A stretch of DNA of 64,000 bases from Rheinheimera lutimaris (GCF_013283795.1 NZ_JABSOD010000001.1:4009-68008), one strand, 5' to 3'; numbered from the stretch's first letter, positions 9,027 through 17,953 are shown. The notes: generated by a model not told the origin, from the sequence alone. Numbers and translations: made by a program.

Positions 9027-10076
9027 ATGGATAAACGACAATTTATAAAAAGCTGTGCCCTGGGCGCGGCCTTGTTACCTCTGGCCGGCTGCAGCAGCGT
9101 AATGGCGGCTCCGGCGGGCAGCACTAAACGTTTGCTGCCGTTACCTTTGAACAAAGGCGACACGGTCGCGCTGGTAAGCCCGTCTAAAGCCACCGACGAT
9201 CTGCTGGACTTGCAAATAGCACAAGAAGTGATGCAGGCACTGGGCTTTAAGGTAAAAACCGGTAAACATCTGGCGGCACGTCGCGGCCATTTGGCTGGCA
9301 CCGACCTTGAGCGCGCCGGCGACATTAATGCCATGTTCGCCGATAAAGACGTTAAAGCCATTATTTGCCTGCGTGGAGGCTCCGGCGCTGCACGCCTGCT
9401 GCCACTTTTAGATTACAAGCTGATCCGCAACAACCCTAAAGTACTGCTGGGCTATTCCGACATTACGGCGCTGCATAATGCCATTCATGCCCAAACCGGC
9501 ATGATAAGTTTCCACGGCCCCAACGGCACCGGCAGTTGGAACAGTTTCAATGCCGATCAGTTTCAACGGCTGTTTTTCGATCGTGAATTAATGCAGTACC
9601 AAAATGTGCTGGACGCCAAAGACGAGCTGGTAGCACGGCAAAACCGCACCGTAACCATTACCGGCGGTAAAGTACAGGGCGAGCTGATTGGCGGTAACTT
9701 AACAGTGTTTACTGCTTTAGCCGGCTCACCATATTTACCGGATTTCAGCGGTAAAATTTTGTTTTTGGAAGACGTGGAAGAAGCCCCCTACCGCATCGAC
9801 CGCATGCTAAGCACGTTAAAGCTGATGGGTGCGCTGGATAAAATTGCCGGCTTTATTTTTGGCGAATGCACAGCGTGCAGTCCGGGCGGCGGCTATGGTT
9901 GGTTAACCATGGATCAGATTTTTGACGACCATATTAAACCGCTGAATATTCCTGCCTATCGCGGCGCCATGATTGGCCATATTAAACAGCAGTTTATTGT
10001 GCCGGTAGGTGGCCGCGTAGAGTTGGATGCCGATGCCGGTACATTCCGGTTGCTGGAAAGCGTGTTTCAGAGTTAA
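9027..10076 (+). CDS. Lipoprotein LD-carboxypeptidase (peptidase S66 family)
   Basis: S66 peptidases (LdcA type) remove the terminal D-alanine from murein tetrapeptides during peptidoglycan recycling. Catalytic residues are recognisable: Ser144 in LGYSDIT, Glu248 in LFLEDVEE and His318 in IGHIKQ. Unlike cytoplasmic E. coli LdcA, this 349-residue protein starts with MDKRQFIK, a hydrophobic stretch and a lipobox LAGC (19-22), so it is probably an exported lipoprotein. I take ATG 9027, because an upstream start at 8961 would bury the signal peptide behind 22 extra residues. It converges on gsk across a palindromic element. The murein substrate is inferred from the family. Confidence 0.85.
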   Translation: MDKRQFIKSCALGAALLPLAGCSSVMAAPAGSTKRLLPLPLNKGDTVALVSPSKATDDLLDLQIAQEVMQALGFKVKTGKHLAARRGHLAGTDLERAGDINAMFADKDVKAIICLRGGSGAARLLPLLDYKLIRNNPKVLLGYSDITALHNAIHAQTGMISFHGPNGTGSWNSFNADQFQRLFFDRELMQYQNVLDAKDELVARQNRTVTITGGKVQGELIGGNLTVFTALAGSPYLPDFSGKILFLEDVEEAPYRIDRMLSTLKLMGALDKIAGFIFGECTACSPGGGYGWLTMDQIFDDHIKPLNIPAYRGAMIGHIKQQFIVPVGGRVELDADAGTFRLLESVFQS

Positions 10077-10101
10077 TGCGGATACTCTTACTACTGAACT
10101 T

Positions 10102-10199
10102 CTAAGCTGGAAATCCCGCTATGCTCGCCACAGCAACTCGCAAGCCATCCATGGCTTGCTCAGACACTCTGTGGCTGCGCTATCGGGACACCAGCTTAG
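10102..10199. repeat. 98-bp imperfect palindrome between convergent genes
   Basis: Outer arms CTAAGCTGG (10102-10110) and CCAGCTTAG (10191-10199) are perfect complements. Inside lie matching TCCCG/CGGGA, CCACAG/CTGTGG and the central GCAAGCCA-TCCA-TGGCTTGC. The two 47-49-base halves align along nearly their whole length as reverse complements with a few mismatches. It fills most of the gap between the LD-carboxypeptidase gene and gsk, which converge here. It could be a bidirectional transcript end, a REP/BIME-like element or a small non-autonomous repeat. There is no T-run as in a classic terminator. I found no second copy in this window. Confidence 0.8.
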
Positions 10200-10225
10200 C
10201 GCGTTGCGCAGCGTCAGCCCGGCTA

Positions 10226-11524
10226 TTATCTCTCCCAGTAAGCCTCTTCCAGGCTATCTTCCCGCTCGGGTAAGCCCTTGGATAAACGCGGGGCGTTTTG
10301 CACCAGGATCTCGTAACTTACCCGGTTGGCATACTTACAAATCTGCGCAAACGACGAATAGGCTAAATACGGCTGCTCGTGCTTACCGGATAACGGCTGC
10401 ACCTGCTTATGAAAATGATTCGCCGCCATATCATGCAAAATAGCCGACAGCGCGCCATCACCGGCGCCATTGGTGTTTTTAATCCGCTCCGGCCCGCCTA
10501 AATAAGGGTCGATATGCGAATACACTTTCAGCGGCTGCTGACAACAGGCACGCAACATAGGCCGGCTAAACTCAAACTGGTTAAAGTCAGGCAGACTGGC
10601 CGACTTTATCGGGTTAGAACTTTCACGCTTTGCAGTGTCATCGGTATGGCCACACAAATACAAGCCTTCCGGCCCGGCGGTGATCAACACCATGTCGGTA
10701 TGATCCAGTATCGCCTCGGCAGCTTTAAGCGGATCGGCAAAGCCGGTTAAGGCTTCAGCTTCCAGCTCGTTCATCGCCAAAACGTTAACGTACTCTTTAA
10801 TGGTGCTGAGAATTTGCTCACGGTTTTCTTCTACCAAATGCCGTGTGCCAAGGCTCATTACCACCGGCACATTATGTGCTTTAGCATCCTGCAGGGCTTT
10901 GAGCATTGCCAGCTGAATAGGCTGGCCGGTGGCGCGCAGCGGGTAAGCGCTAACCACAAAAGCCGAGGCGCCGGCAATAATATCGGTAGGAATATAGTCC
11001 GGGCTCAGCTCATCCATATCGCTGGGATCGATAACAAAGGTGCGCTCGCCGTCCGGCGTTATCATGGTAATACCACGACCAATATCACCGGCCACACCCT
11101 GTAAGTGGTTCATATCCACTTTTGAACTGGTATGGCAAACATAGTGATACGCCGGTGAACCCAGCGCGATATTGGCTGACATTACGCCCAGCAGCACCGA
11201 TTTATCATCGGCCAACACAGAATAGTTGTGAATAGTATTGCCGATAGTGCCACCGGCGAAATGATCTGAAATGGCCTGTTGCGCCACCAGTTCCTGATAA
11301 ATTAAATTGGCTTTGCCATGCTCTACCAGGTTAGATAAGCCTTTGCGGATATTGTACTTTTGCAAAAACTCATCGCTGACGCTGGCGACCACATCAACAA
11401 TGGTTTGATCCAGACCAACGATATAAGTATCCAACTCGGGCCGCACTTCAAAGCTGGGCAACTGAGGCTTGGGTTGGGATACCGGGAAATAATGTTTAAT
11501 TTTACGCAGGCCGGGAAATTTCAT
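10226..11524 (-). CDS. gsk: Inosine-guanosine kinase
   Basis: Gsk phosphorylates inosine and guanosine to IMP and GMP in purine salvage. The 432-residue protein is close to E. coli Gsk (434) and belongs to the PfkB/ribokinase family. It shows the glycine-rich nucleoside-binding stretch FAGGTIGNTIHNYS and the C-terminal anion-hole/catalytic-base motif NTNGAGDGALSA. The start is ATG 11524. It converges with the LD-carboxypeptidase gene. Family and length are clear; substrate preference is taken from the close resemblance to E. coli Gsk. Confidence 0.94.
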   Translation of the reverse strand: MKFPGLRKIKHYFPVSQPKPQLPSFEVRPELDTYIVGLDQTIVDVVASVSDEFLQKYNIRKGLSNLVEHGKANLIYQELVAQQAISDHFAGGTIGNTIHNYSVLADDKSVLLGVMSANIALGSPAYHYVCHTSSKVDMNHLQGVAGDIGRGITMITPDGERTFVIDPSDMDELSPDYIPTDIIAGASAFVVSAYPLRATGQPIQLAMLKALQDAKAHNVPVVMSLGTRHLVEENREQILSTIKEYVNVLAMNELEAEALTGFADPLKAAEAILDHTDMVLITAGPEGLYLCGHTDDTAKRESSNPIKSASLPDFNQFEFSRPMLRACCQQPLKVYSHIDPYLGGPERIKNTNGAGDGALSAILHDMAANHFHKQVQPLSGKHEQPYLAYSSFAQICKYANRVSYEILVQNAPRLSKGLPEREDSLEEAYWER

Positions 11525-11608
11525 CTGTTACACCAGGTTCAAGCCGCTACCGGCAAAAAGAGCGGCATTGTAACAAAAAAACGGCTGAACGTAATGTTGA
11601 ATCCATCA

Positions 11609-11646
11609 GCAGAACCGGCGTGTTGACGTGGACAAGCCGGTTCTGC
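11609..11646. other. Intergenic hairpin between yaaA and gsk
   Basis: Perfect 11-bp arms GCAGAACCGGC (11609-11619) and GCCGGTTCTGC (11636-11646) are separated by 16 bases. The hairpin lies 19 bp past the stop of yaaA on the same transcript side and ahead of gsk. There is no immediate T-run, so it may act as a processing or transcript-end structure rather than a standard intrinsic terminator. Confidence 0.5.
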
Positions 11647-11664
11647 CGGTTCATAAGATAAAAA

Positions 11665-12441
11665 CTATTCTGCGCTATGGCGTAAAAACACCGGTGCGTT
11701 TGCCGTTGAGTGCTCAGCGCTGTAGGCATAACCTGCCAAATCAAAGCTTTTCAGCTGCTCTGCGTTCGTTAAACGCTGCTGAATAATATAACGCGCCATC
11801 AAGCCACGCGCCTTTTTGGCAAAGAAGCTGATAATCTTATATTGGCCGTTCTTAAAGTCTTTAAACACCGGGGTAATTAAGTGCCCTTGCAACAGCTTGG
11901 GTTTTACCGCTTTAAAGTATTCCTGCGACGCCAGGTTAACCACCACATCACCGCGTAATTCATCCAGCTGTTGGTTTAACGTTGCTGTAATACTGTCCTG
12001 CCAAAAGGCATATAAGTCTTTACCCTTTGCATTGGCCAGCTTAGTGCCCATTTCCAGCCGGTAAGGCTGCATTAAATCCAGTGGCCTGAGCACACCATAC
12101 AAACCGCTTAAAATACGTAAATGCTGCTGGGCAAAGACGATATCGTCGTCCGTTAAACTGGCCGCATCCAGCCCCTGATACACGTCACCGTTAAAAGCAA
12201 ACAATGCCGCTTTGGCGTTTTGTTCAGTAAAGGGTAACTGCCACTGCGCGAATCTGGCGGCATTAAGCCCGGCCAGCTTGTCGCTGATATGCATTAACGA
12301 GGACAGATCTGCCGGCGTCAGTGTTTTACAAATGTCAGCCAGCTGACGGCTCTGTGACAGCATAGCCGGCTGGGTCGGCGTAATATTGCGCTGTAACGGT
12401 TGATAATCGAGATCTTTGGCCGGGGAAACAAGCAACAACAT
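11665..12441 (-). CDS. yaaA: Peroxide stress protein YaaA
   Basis: YaaA (DUF328) lowers free intracellular iron and limits Fenton damage during hydrogen peroxide stress in E. coli. The protein is 258 residues from ATG 12441, giving [14 protein letters not shown], which matches the E. coli N-terminus MLILISPAKTLDYQ. A GTG four codons upstream (12453) is possible but less likely. Conserved segments include [31 protein letters not shown] and the C-terminal [14 protein letters not shown]. It is downstream of, and on the same strand as, the REC-TPR gene. Confidence 0.93.
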   Translation of the reverse strand: MLLLVSPAKDLDYQPLQRNITPTQPAMLSQSRQLADICKTLTPADLSSLMHISDKLAGLNAARFAQWQLPFTEQNAKAALFAFNGDVYQGLDAASLTDDDIVFAQQHLRILSGLYGVLRPLDLMQPYRLEMGTKLANAKGKDLYAFWQDSITATLNQQLDELRGDVVVNLASQEYFKAVKPKLLQGHLITPVFKDFKNGQYKIISFFAKKARGLMARYIIQQRLTNAEQLKSFDLAGYAYSAEHSTANAPVFLRHSAE

Positions 12442-12483
12442 AATATAATTCACTCTGTTAATCAGACTACTACAACATCAGGG

Positions 12484-12540
12484 CTATTCGGTATACCCCG
12501 GGTTATTCGGTGTACCTTCTGCTATTCCGTATATAGCGGT
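12484..12540. repeat. Three tandem 19-bp degenerate repeats at a gene's 3' end
   Basis: Units begin at 12484, 12503 and 12522, exactly 19 bp apart. Their common core reads (C/T)TATTC(G/C)GT(A/G)TA. The third unit covers the last codons and stop of the REC-TPR gene. The other two lie in the gap before yaaA, so the element looks like a duplicated gene end. Each unit carries a TAG or TAA at the same place on the minus strand. Confidence 0.7.
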
Positions 12541-14144
12541 GGCAGTTGTGTCAGCAGCTGCTCCAGCCGTTGTTGATTAGCACTGGTTAAATTACTTTGT
12601 TCCAATGCTGCCAATACTGCTTTAGCCAGCGCCTGCAAACCACGGTGTGCCGGCAGTTGCGTTAAGGTTTGCAGTAAATTCAGCGCTAAACCGGCATTAC
12701 ACGGCATAGACAAAAATGCCAACCGTAACTGCAACAGCGCCGCTTTAACATTACCGCTTTGCGCTGCAGCCATACCGGCCTGATTCCAATCACGGATATC
12801 TGAGCGCAGCTTGCTGTCTTGTTGCAACGCTCTGGCAGCTGATAAACGTTGGCAGCAGCTGTGCAGATCATCTTGTTCAGTCGGCAATGCTTTAAGTTGC
12901 GTTAAATAACGCTCGGCCTGTTTTAATTCACCCAGCGCAAACATCAGCCGGATCTTATCCACCAGGCAACCGACACTGCCCACGGCCGCATCTTCTTTAA
13001 TCTGCAGCTCATCTGTCAGCTGTTTGGCATCAGCAATATGACCCTGCAACAAACTGATCCTGGCGCGCAGTGCCAACACCTCAGGTTCTGTTTCATCGGT
13101 GAGTAACTTTTGCGGCATACTGGCCAGGGCTTCACTGCACTTTTTCAGCGCGGCATTAAAGCCTGCCAGCTCAGTTTGGCTGGCCTGTGCCAACAGTAAC
13201 CGGGTCAGTTCCAAATAGTAGTCTGCGCGGTCAAAGCCGGAAAAGCGAAATTGTTGGATCAGCTTCTGCCGGTAACGCAGGGCGTCATCGTCTTGCCCGC
13301 TAAGCAGCATTACGCTGGCAATGGCTGTTTGGGCGTCGATATTGGTGGGCTGTAATTTTACCAGTTCAGTTAGCTGTTCCAGCGCCTGAGGCAGAGCCCC
13401 CTGCAACAAATACAGCCGGCTTAACCAATCCAGCGCTTCAGGGCGAACATCATCCGCCTCTGTTAAACTGAGCAAGAGTTGCTCTGCTTCCGGCCATTGC
13501 TGCAATTTCACCATAGCGATAGCCGCACCCAGCCGCGTCCAGCTAAAATCACGCTGTTGCTGAATTTTTTTATACAACTGCATCGCAGCATTATATTCAC
13601 GCTGTGCCAGCAGCACTTCGCCTTTTAACCGCAGCGCCAACAGCGTATAAGCCGGGGCATTCTTGATGACTTCATCCAGCTCGGTATGCACCGCCACCAA
13701 ATCGCCGGCCGGCATAGCCTGATACACTTTTCTCAGTGCCACACGGCTTTGCCACGCTTTGGCCAGGCGTTTTTCCAATTCCATATAGGAGAACGGTTTT
13801 AACACGAAGTGGTCCGGTGTGCCTTGCAGCAAGCCCATTACCGGCAAACGTTGCGGCTCGGCACTGATAACTACAAAGCAGCAACCGGGTTTAATGGCGT
13901 CCTGTGCCGACAGCTCAGCAAACAATTGCAGCGCGTCTTTACCGTCGCCCAAATTGAAATCGGCCAAAATAAAGTCGTAAGCATGCCTTTTAGCCGGCGA
14001 CAGCGCTTGAACCGCGTCGGCGACAGCAGTAATATCAACGAAACCTATCTGCTGTAGCATACCCTTGATCGACGCCCTTACCGGTTCGCAGTCTTCGATC
14101 AACAGAAGTTTCTTACTTTTATAAAAGCTGGCTTGGAAGATCAT
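12522..14144 (-). CDS. Response regulator with TPR-repeat output domain
   Basis: The 540-residue protein begins with a CheY-like receiver domain (about 12-130). Conserved positions are LLLIEDCEPVR, the phosphorylated D62 in LADFNLGDG, a serine in VVISAE and K116 in VLKPFSY. The rest is helical and made of degenerate TPR-like repeats, such as LLALRLKGEVLLAQREYNAA and PEALDWLSRLYLLQGALPQA. There is no DNA-binding or enzymatic output, so it probably acts by protein contacts. No kinase is adjacent. AGGA five bases upstream supports ATG 14144. The target is unknown. Confidence 0.85.
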   Translation of the reverse strand: MIFQASFYKSKKLLLIEDCEPVRASIKGMLQQIGFVDITAVADAVQALSPAKRHAYDFILADFNLGDGKDALQLFAELSAQDAIKPGCCFVVISAEPQRLPVMGLLQGTPDHFVLKPFSYMELEKRLAKAWQSRVALRKVYQAMPAGDLVAVHTELDEVIKNAPAYTLLALRLKGEVLLAQREYNAAMQLYKKIQQQRDFSWTRLGAAIAMVKLQQWPEAEQLLLSLTEADDVRPEALDWLSRLYLLQGALPQALEQLTELVKLQPTNIDAQTAIASVMLLSGQDDDALRYRQKLIQQFRFSGFDRADYYLELTRLLLAQASQTELAGFNAALKKCSEALASMPQKLLTDETEPEVLALRARISLLQGHIADAKQLTDELQIKEDAAVGSVGCLVDKIRLMFALGELKQAERYLTQLKALPTEQDDLHSCCQRLSAARALQQDSKLRSDIRDWNQAGMAAAQSGNVKAALLQLRLAFLSMPCNAGLALNLLQTLTQLPAHRGLQALAKAVLAALEQSNLTSANQQRLEQLLTQLPPLYTE

Positions 14145-14276
14145 CGAGATCCTGTGCTAATTACACTGATAACAAATTACAGGTCTTAACAACCTGACAA
14201 AAACAGGCAATATAGTAACTTACTTTGTGCCATGCAACGCTATTGTTGTTTTTTACTAACGACACACAGATTATGT

Positions 14277-14291
14277 TGTAATATTCCTACA
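14277..14291. promoter_or_regulatory. Candidate HexR operator upstream of transaldolase
   Basis: TGTAATATTCCTACA (14277-14291) has the TGTA-N7-TACA symmetry of HexR sites. Its reverse complement matches the published-style consensus TGTAGTAAAATTACA, as I recall it, at 13 of 15 positions. HexR is an RpiR-family regulator that senses 2-keto-3-deoxy-6-phosphogluconate and controls central carbon genes, including tal in Shewanella-like bacteria. It lies 61 bp before the tal start, so repression or activation is plausible. hexR itself is not in this window. Confidence 0.6.
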
Positions 14292-14352
14292 TTAATTGCT
14301 AATTATTCACTGCATCACTAGAATGTGATCAAAAATACGGTAATAAAACTAT

Positions 14353-15303
14353 ATGAGCAACTTATTAAGCCAACTTAAAGCCGTTACTACCGTTGTGGTA
14401 GACAGCGGCGATTTAACCGCCATCGAACAATTCCGTCCGGTCGATGCCACGACTAACCCCAGCTTACTGCTCAATGCCAGCCAACTCGATTTTGCCAAAC
14501 CTATGTTAAAGGCGGCCGTTAGCTATGCTAAAGCTAAAGCGACCACTACAGCGGCACAACTTGAGCTGGCTTGTGATAAATTTGCCGTTGATGTGGGTAC
14601 AGCCATCAGCAAGCTGGTGCCCGGCCGTGTGTCAACAGAAGTGGATGCCCGCTTATCCTTTGATACGGCCGCCACTGTCGCCAAAGCACTGCAATTAGTC
14701 GCGCTGTATCAGGAAAACGGCGTAAGCACAGAGCGTATTCTGATAAAAATTGCCTCGACCTGGGAAGGTATTCAGGCGGCACGGCAGTTAGAGCAGCAAG
14801 GTATTCAGTGCAATCTTACGCTGTTATTCCATATGGCTCAGGCCCGTGCCTGTGCAGAAGCCGGTGTGTATTTAATATCGCCCTTTGTTGGCCGCATTCT
14901 GGATTGGTACAAAGCCAGCACCGGACAAGATTACAGCAGCGAAACTGATCCGGGCGTAGTGTCGGTGCGTGAAATCTACCGCTTTTACAAACAACACGGC
15001 TTTAAAACTGTGGTGATGGGCGCCAGTTTCCGTAATACCGGTGAGGTATTAGCGCTGGCCGGCTGCGACCGTTTAACCATCAGCCCGGCATTGTTAGCCG
15101 AGCTTGACCAGATGCAGGGCGAGCTGACCGTGCATTTAAAAGATAATGGCGCCAGCAGTGCAGCACCGGCGCAGCTGAGCCAAAGTCAGTTCCGCTGGGC
15201 CTTAAATGAAGATGCCATGGCCACCGAGAAACTGGCGGAAGGTATCCGCAAATTTGCCATTGACCAGCGCAAGCTGGAACAACGGATCCAACAAGCATTT
15301 TAA
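14353..15303 (+). CDS. tal: Transaldolase
   Basis: Transaldolase moves a three-carbon dihydroxyacetone unit between sugar phosphates in the non-oxidative pentose phosphate pathway. The 316-residue protein matches the E. coli TalA/TalB class. The Schiff-base lysine is K132 in [11 protein letters not shown], and the active-site segment [10 protein letters not shown] is at 31-40. pgi follows 25 bp downstream with a strong ribosome-binding site, so the two are probably one operon. A candidate HexR site lies upstream. Confidence 0.96.
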   Translation: MSNLLSQLKAVTTVVVDSGDLTAIEQFRPVDATTNPSLLLNASQLDFAKPMLKAAVSYAKAKATTTAAQLELACDKFAVDVGTAISKLVPGRVSTEVDARLSFDTAATVAKALQLVALYQENGVSTERILIKIASTWEGIQAARQLEQQGIQCNLTLLFHMAQARACAEAGVYLISPFVGRILDWYKASTGQDYSSETDPGVVSVREIYRFYKQHGFKTVVMGASFRNTGEVLALAGCDRLTISPALLAELDQMQGELTVHLKDNGASSAAPAQLSQSQFRWALNEDAMATEKLAEGIRKFAIDQRKLEQRIQQAF

Positions 15304-15328
15304 TTACTATTTTACAGGGGAGTAGAGT

Positions 15329-16954
15329 ATGTCAGCTTCACCATGGCCGGCGCTGAAAGCGCTGGCTGCACAACAAGGTTCGTTACGTCAGGCCTTTGCT
15401 GCCGATCCGGCCAGGGCCAACCGCTTTCGCACCACAGCATGCGGTATCAGCCTGGACTACTCGAAAAACCTGATTGACGACAGCAGCTGGCAGGCACTGC
15501 AACAGCTGGCTGGCGCCAGCAAAATTCAGCCGGTGTTACAGGCCATGCTGGCCGGCAATAAGGTGAACAATACCGAGCAACGCGCCGTTTGGCATATGAT
15601 GTTGCGCAAGACCGATGTTAGCGGCCTGGCACTGGACGGCGACGATATCGGTGCCGCCATTGCCGATTGCCGGCAAAGAATGACAGCGCTGGTCAGCCGC
15701 TTGCATCAGGGCGAATATACCGGCTACAGCGGTAAAGCCATTACTGACGTGATCTGGGTAGGTATCGGCGGCTCGCTGTTGGGCCCGCAAATGGCCGTTG
15801 AAGCGTTAACACCTTACCATTGCAGCCCGGTAAAACTGCATTTTGCCGGCAATATCGACGGCGCTGTGGTATCAGATGTGGTAAAACAGCTCGACCCAGC
15901 CACTACTCTGGTGTTTGTCGCTTCTAAATCCTTTGGCACCGAAGAAACCAAACAAAATGCGCTGGCACTGCGGCAATGGTTTAAAGACCACGGTGCAGAT
16001 GCTGACGCCATAGCACGTCATTTCTGGGCCACCTCGTCCAATATTAAAGCGGCCGCCGAATTTGGTATCGTAGAGCAAAATATTCTGCCGATGTGGGATT
16101 GGGTTGGCGGACGTTATTCGCTGTGGTCAGCTATTGGCCTGCCGGTAGCACTGATGATTGGTAACGACAATTTTGCGCAGTTGCTAAAAGGTGCTGAGGC
16201 GATGGATCAGCATTTTATACATGCGCCGCAAGCGGAGAACATGCCACTCACACTGGCATTGCTTGGTATCTGGTACATTAACGGTTTTGGCTGTCAGGCC
16301 CAGGCATTGCTGCCGTACAGCCACTATCTGCGTTTATTGCCCTCTTATGTGCAGCAACTGGATATGGAATCCAACGGTAAAAGCGTTGATATTAACGGCC
16401 AGCCGTTAACCGATGCCACCGCACCGGTAATTTGGGGCGACGCCGGCACCAATGGCCAGCATGCGTATCATCAGTTGTTGCACCAAAGTGCACTGGCGGT
16501 ACCGGCAGATTTTATTCTGCCACTGACACCGGCCCACCCGTTAACCGACCACCATCAACGTTTAGCGGCACACTGTTTCGCCCAGACACAGGCACTGATG
16601 CAGGGCAAAACATTGCAGGAAGCCACAGCAGAATGCCTGGCAGCCGGCATGACAGCAGAGCAGGCAGCGGCACTGGCACCACATAAAGTATCGCCCGGCA
16701 ATAAACCCAGCAATACACTGCTGTTACCGGAGTTATCACCCTATTATGTTGGGGCGTTAATTGCGTTATACGAGCACAAAGTATTTTGTCAGGGTGTACT
16801 GTGGGGCTTGAACTCGTTCGATCAGTGGGGGGTTGAGCTGGGTAAACAACTGTCCGGGCCGATTTATCAGGCGTTAGCAGGCGGCGATGCCAGCTTATTG
16901 GACAGTTCTACGCAGGCATTAATTAAGGCGTTTTTGCAGCAAAAAAATCAGTAA
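15329..16954 (+). CDS. pgi: Glucose-6-phosphate isomerase
   Basis: Pgi interconverts glucose-6-phosphate and fructose-6-phosphate, joining glycolysis, gluconeogenesis and the pentose phosphate pathway. The 541-residue protein has the phosphosugar-binding segment VGIGGSLLGPQM, SKSFGTEETKQN, the family signature region MWDWVGGRYSLWSAIGLP and a C-terminal WGLNSFDQWGVELGK. Length and motifs fit the bacterial family (about 549 in E. coli). The start ATG 15329 is preceded by AGGGGAG. Pairing with tal suggests joint control, probably by HexR. Confidence 0.96.
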   Translation: MSASPWPALKALAAQQGSLRQAFAADPARANRFRTTACGISLDYSKNLIDDSSWQALQQLAGASKIQPVLQAMLAGNKVNNTEQRAVWHMMLRKTDVSGLALDGDDIGAAIADCRQRMTALVSRLHQGEYTGYSGKAITDVIWVGIGGSLLGPQMAVEALTPYHCSPVKLHFAGNIDGAVVSDVVKQLDPATTLVFVASKSFGTEETKQNALALRQWFKDHGADADAIARHFWATSSNIKAAAEFGIVEQNILPMWDWVGGRYSLWSAIGLPVALMIGNDNFAQLLKGAEAMDQHFIHAPQAENMPLTLALLGIWYINGFGCQAQALLPYSHYLRLLPSYVQQLDMESNGKSVDINGQPLTDATAPVIWGDAGTNGQHAYHQLLHQSALAVPADFILPLTPAHPLTDHHQRLAAHCFAQTQALMQGKTLQEATAECLAAGMTAEQAAALAPHKVSPGNKPSNTLLLPELSPYYVGALIALYEHKVFCQGVLWGLNSFDQWGVELGKQLSGPIYQALAGGDASLLDSSTQALIKAFLQQKNQ

Positions 16955-16984
16955 AAAAGCTCCGACCTGTCATAGTGTTGTCAC

Positions 16985-17045
16985 TTAGTTGTTTTATTTT
17001 CAGGCAAAGTGTGGTAAATCCTTTGTTGAAAATAACAACAACTAA
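16985..17045. repeat. Inverted repeat upstream of the DUF3545 gene
   Basis: Arms TTAGTTGTTTTATTTTCA (16985-17002) and TGAAAATAACAACAACTAA (17027-17045) are near-perfect reverse complements separated by 24 bases. They lie between pgi and the small gene at 17076. The structure has no trailing T-run. It could be an operator, an mRNA leader hairpin or the end of the pgi transcript. Confidence 0.55.
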
Positions 17046-17075
17046 TAGAAAAACAACTATCAGAGAGGCCAAATT

Positions 17076-17249
17076 ATGGAAAGCTTCGAAGACTTACTGA
17101 ATATGTTGGAACGCCCTGCCGCCAAACCCCGTGCGGTAAAGCGTAAATGGCGCGAAATAGAACAGTTGAAAGAGCGCCAGCGCTTAAAACGAGAGCTGAG
17201 CGACATCGACTGGACCATTGAACCGGAACTGGCTGATATCGAATTGTAA
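17076..17249 (+). CDS. Small DUF3545-family protein
   Basis: This is a 57-residue open reading frame starting MESFEDLLNMLE, with CAGAGAGG as ribosome-binding site. The middle is strongly basic and helical (KPRAVKRKWREIEQLKERQR) and the tail is acidic. It resembles the short DUF3545 proteins of Vibrio, Shewanella and relatives, whose function is unknown to me. It ends two bases before a strong terminator. The good ribosome-binding site, terminator and composition support a real gene. Confidence 0.8.
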   Translation: MESFEDLLNMLERPAAKPRAVKRKWREIEQLKERQRLKRELSDIDWTIEPELADIEL

Positions 17250-17250
17250 C

Positions 17251-17280
17251 AAAACGCCCGCTGACATCAGCGGGCGTTTT
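17251..17280. terminator. Bidirectional terminator between the DUF3545 gene and ung
   Basis: A perfect 13-bp stem AAAACGCCCGCTG / CAGCGGGCGTTTT with an ACAT loop has an A-run at one side and a T-run at the other. It can therefore end both the rightward small-gene transcript and the leftward thr-ung transcript. Confidence 0.93.
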
Positions 17281-17296
17281 TTGTTTTCAGGCTCAG

Positions 17297-17953
17297 TTAC
17301 AGCTGCCAGTTAACCGGGGTTTTACCCTGTTTAACCAGCAGCTCGTTGGCTTGTTTAAAATGGCCACAACCGAGAAAACCGCGATGTGCTGATAACGGTG
17401 ACGGATGCGGTGCTTCCAGCACATAATGCCGTTGCCGGTCGATCAGGCGGCCTTTTTTCTGGGCGTGCGAGCCCCAGAGTAAAAATATGATGCCCCGACA
17501 CTGTGCATCTATTTGTGCGATCACCTTATCGGTAAACTGCTCCCAGCCTAACTTGCGGTGCGAATTAGGTTGGGTTGCCACCACCGTCAACACTGTATTA
17601 AGCAACAACACGCCCTGCTTCGCCCAGGCTTCCAGACAACCATGCTCAGGAATGCGAAATTCAGGGTCTTCCAGCGCCAGCTCTTTGTACATATTTTGCA
17701 GTGACGGCGGCGTGCGCACGCCATGGCGCACAGAAAACGCCAAACCATGCGCCTGATTTGGCCCGTGGTAAGGGTCTTGCCCCAGAATGACGACTTTAAG
17801 GTTATCTGGGCTGGTTAGCTTAAAAGCATTAAACACATCGGCTTCCGGCGGATATATTACTTGCCCGGCCAGTCGCGCCTGTTTTACCTGCTCCAGCGCC
17901 GCAACAAAGTACGGCTGCTGTTTTTCTTCCCCCAGCAATTGCTGCCAAGACAT
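17297..17953 (-). CDS. ung: Uracil-DNA glycosylase
   Basis: Ung excises uracil from DNA, starting base excision repair of deaminated cytosine or misincorporated dUMP. The 218-residue protein has the water-activating GQDPYHG motif (catalytic Asp about residue 60) and the C-terminal HPSPLS DNA-binding loop. Its ATG shares one base with the thrC stop (TGATG), so it is translationally coupled to the threonine operon. A bidirectional terminator lies past its end. Placement in a thr operon is unusual compared with E. coli. Confidence 0.97.
   Translation of the reverse strand: MSWQQLLGEEKQQPYFVAALEQVKQARLAGQVIYPPEADVFNAFKLTSPDNLKVVILGQDPYHGPNQAHGLAFSVRHGVRTPPSLQNMYKELALEDPEFRIPEHGCLEAWAKQGVLLLNTVLTVVATQPNSHRKLGWEQFTDKVIAQIDAQCRGIIFLLWGSHAQKKGRLIDRQRHYVLEAPHPSPLSAHRGFLGCGHFKQANELLVKQGKTPVNWQL

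Noticed and set aside
14307-14331. ATCAC-N6-GTGAT near tal as a CRP site
   Set aside because: The half-sites are inverted relative to the CRP consensus TGTGA-N6-TCACA.
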